DNA of 5,028 nt from UBA8516 sp035457865 (GTDB lineage Archaea > Thermoproteota > Nitrososphaeria > Nitrososphaerales > Nitrosopumilaceae): assembly GCA_035457865.1 (NCBI GenBank), contig DATIAR010000067.1, positions 1 to 5,028 on the forward strand. Reading direction: 5' to 3'. The notes under the pieces were generated by a model. The model was given only the letters and a program-made list of their open reading frames with translations. It made no database searches and was not told the DNA's origin. Position 1 is the first letter of the stretch; each line of letters opens with the position of its first letter. The translations under genes and the position numbers were made by a program. Positions 4,805-5,028 of the stretch are shown piece by piece.

Positions 4805-5028
4805 ATGCCTTGTGTCTTATTGCTAAATTGTAATTTCAAAATAACATGGTCAAGCAGAATCGGTTATGAAAATACAAACAAAGCAAAGGTTCCTTCAAGC
4901 GCAGGTGTTTATGAAATTCAGGGACGAAAAACAACAGACGGTGGATATACAAGAAGATTTGTTGGCACAACTGATAATTTACAACAAATTTATGCAAAAC
5001 ATTTGTCAGATAATGAAGCAAATGAGAA
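4805..5028 (+). CDS. N-terminal part of a degenerate GIY-YIG-like domain protein, cut by the window edge
   Basis: The plus-strand frame is open from ATG 4805 to the end of the window (74 codons). The convincing protein sequence begins at about WSSRIGYENTNKAKVP (residues 15-30). It continues SSAGVYEIQG (31-40), a DGGYTRRFVG segment (45-54) and TTDNLQQIYAKH (55-66). The order P-x-x-x-GVY, then FVGTTDNLQ, then a helix ending in H resembles GIY-YIG domains (GIYxi ... YIGxTxNLxxRxxxH), but where the catalytic Arg normally stands there is Ile62/Tyr63, so nuclease activity is doubtful. Other start candidates are TTG 4820, which lies about 26 bases after a weak TTTTATT box (4790-4796). An ATG at 4846 is in another frame and meets a stop within eight codons. 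The first 14 residues from 4805 (Cys-rich, hydrophobic) look non-coding, so the start is uncertain. The C-terminal part and therefore the full function lie outside the window. Confidence 0.55.
   Translation, partial: MPCVLLLNCNFKITWSSRIGYENTNKAKVPSSAGVYEIQGRKTTDGGYTRRFVGTTDNLQQIYAKHLSDNEANE

Noticed and set aside
4802..4809. Palindrome GGCATGCC near the start of the last gene
   Set aside because: Eight bases is too short to claim an operator, and no second copy was noticed.
4836..5021. 61-residue minus-strand frame opposite the GIY-YIG-like gene
   Set aside because: Its Leu/Phe/His-rich composition is typical of antisense to Lys/Asn/Glu codons; the plus-strand frame carries recognisable motifs.

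Overview
This window looks like the chromosome of an ammonia-oxidising archaeon of the Nitrososphaerota (Thaumarchaeota), most likely a Nitrosopumilales-type genome. The reasons are an AT-rich sequence, an archaea-specific purine gene (purP), TATA-like boxes 24-28 bases upstream of start codons with almost no 5' leader (leaderless transcription), no visible Shine-Dalgarno sites, and some GTG/TTG starts. The lineage call is inference from gene content and style, not from a search.

Layout, left to right. Bases 1-810 are the 3' three quarters of purP (+). It converges with a DUF151/bifunctional-nuclease-type gene (807-1280, -), and their stop codons overlap inside one CTAG. Divergent from that gene is a six-helix membrane protein with two cysteine motifs (1319-2146, +). 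Its 3' end overlaps a small minus-strand reading frame (2136-2393) that has a good promoter but an in-frame stop at codon 32. An intergenic stretch then carries a 70-base element closed by a perfect 11-bp inverted repeat (2440-2509). Two minus-strand genes follow: a class I SAM-dependent methyltransferase with a TTG start (2579-3427) and a beta-hydroxyacid dehydrogenase (3474-4415). A bidirectional AT-rich promoter (about 4430-4447) separates the dehydrogenase from a 98-residue protein of unknown function (4458-4754, +). The window ends inside an open frame (from about 4805, +) that resembles a degenerate GIY-YIG domain.

Most genes appear to be separate transcription units, each with its own TATA box, so the window is mainly core and lineage-specific housekeeping sequence rather than an operon for one pathway. 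No tRNA, rRNA, CRISPR array, insertion sequence or integrase was seen. The items most worth a second look are the 70-base hairpin element, the interrupted small gene, the cysteine-motif membrane protein and the degenerate GIY-YIG-like protein.
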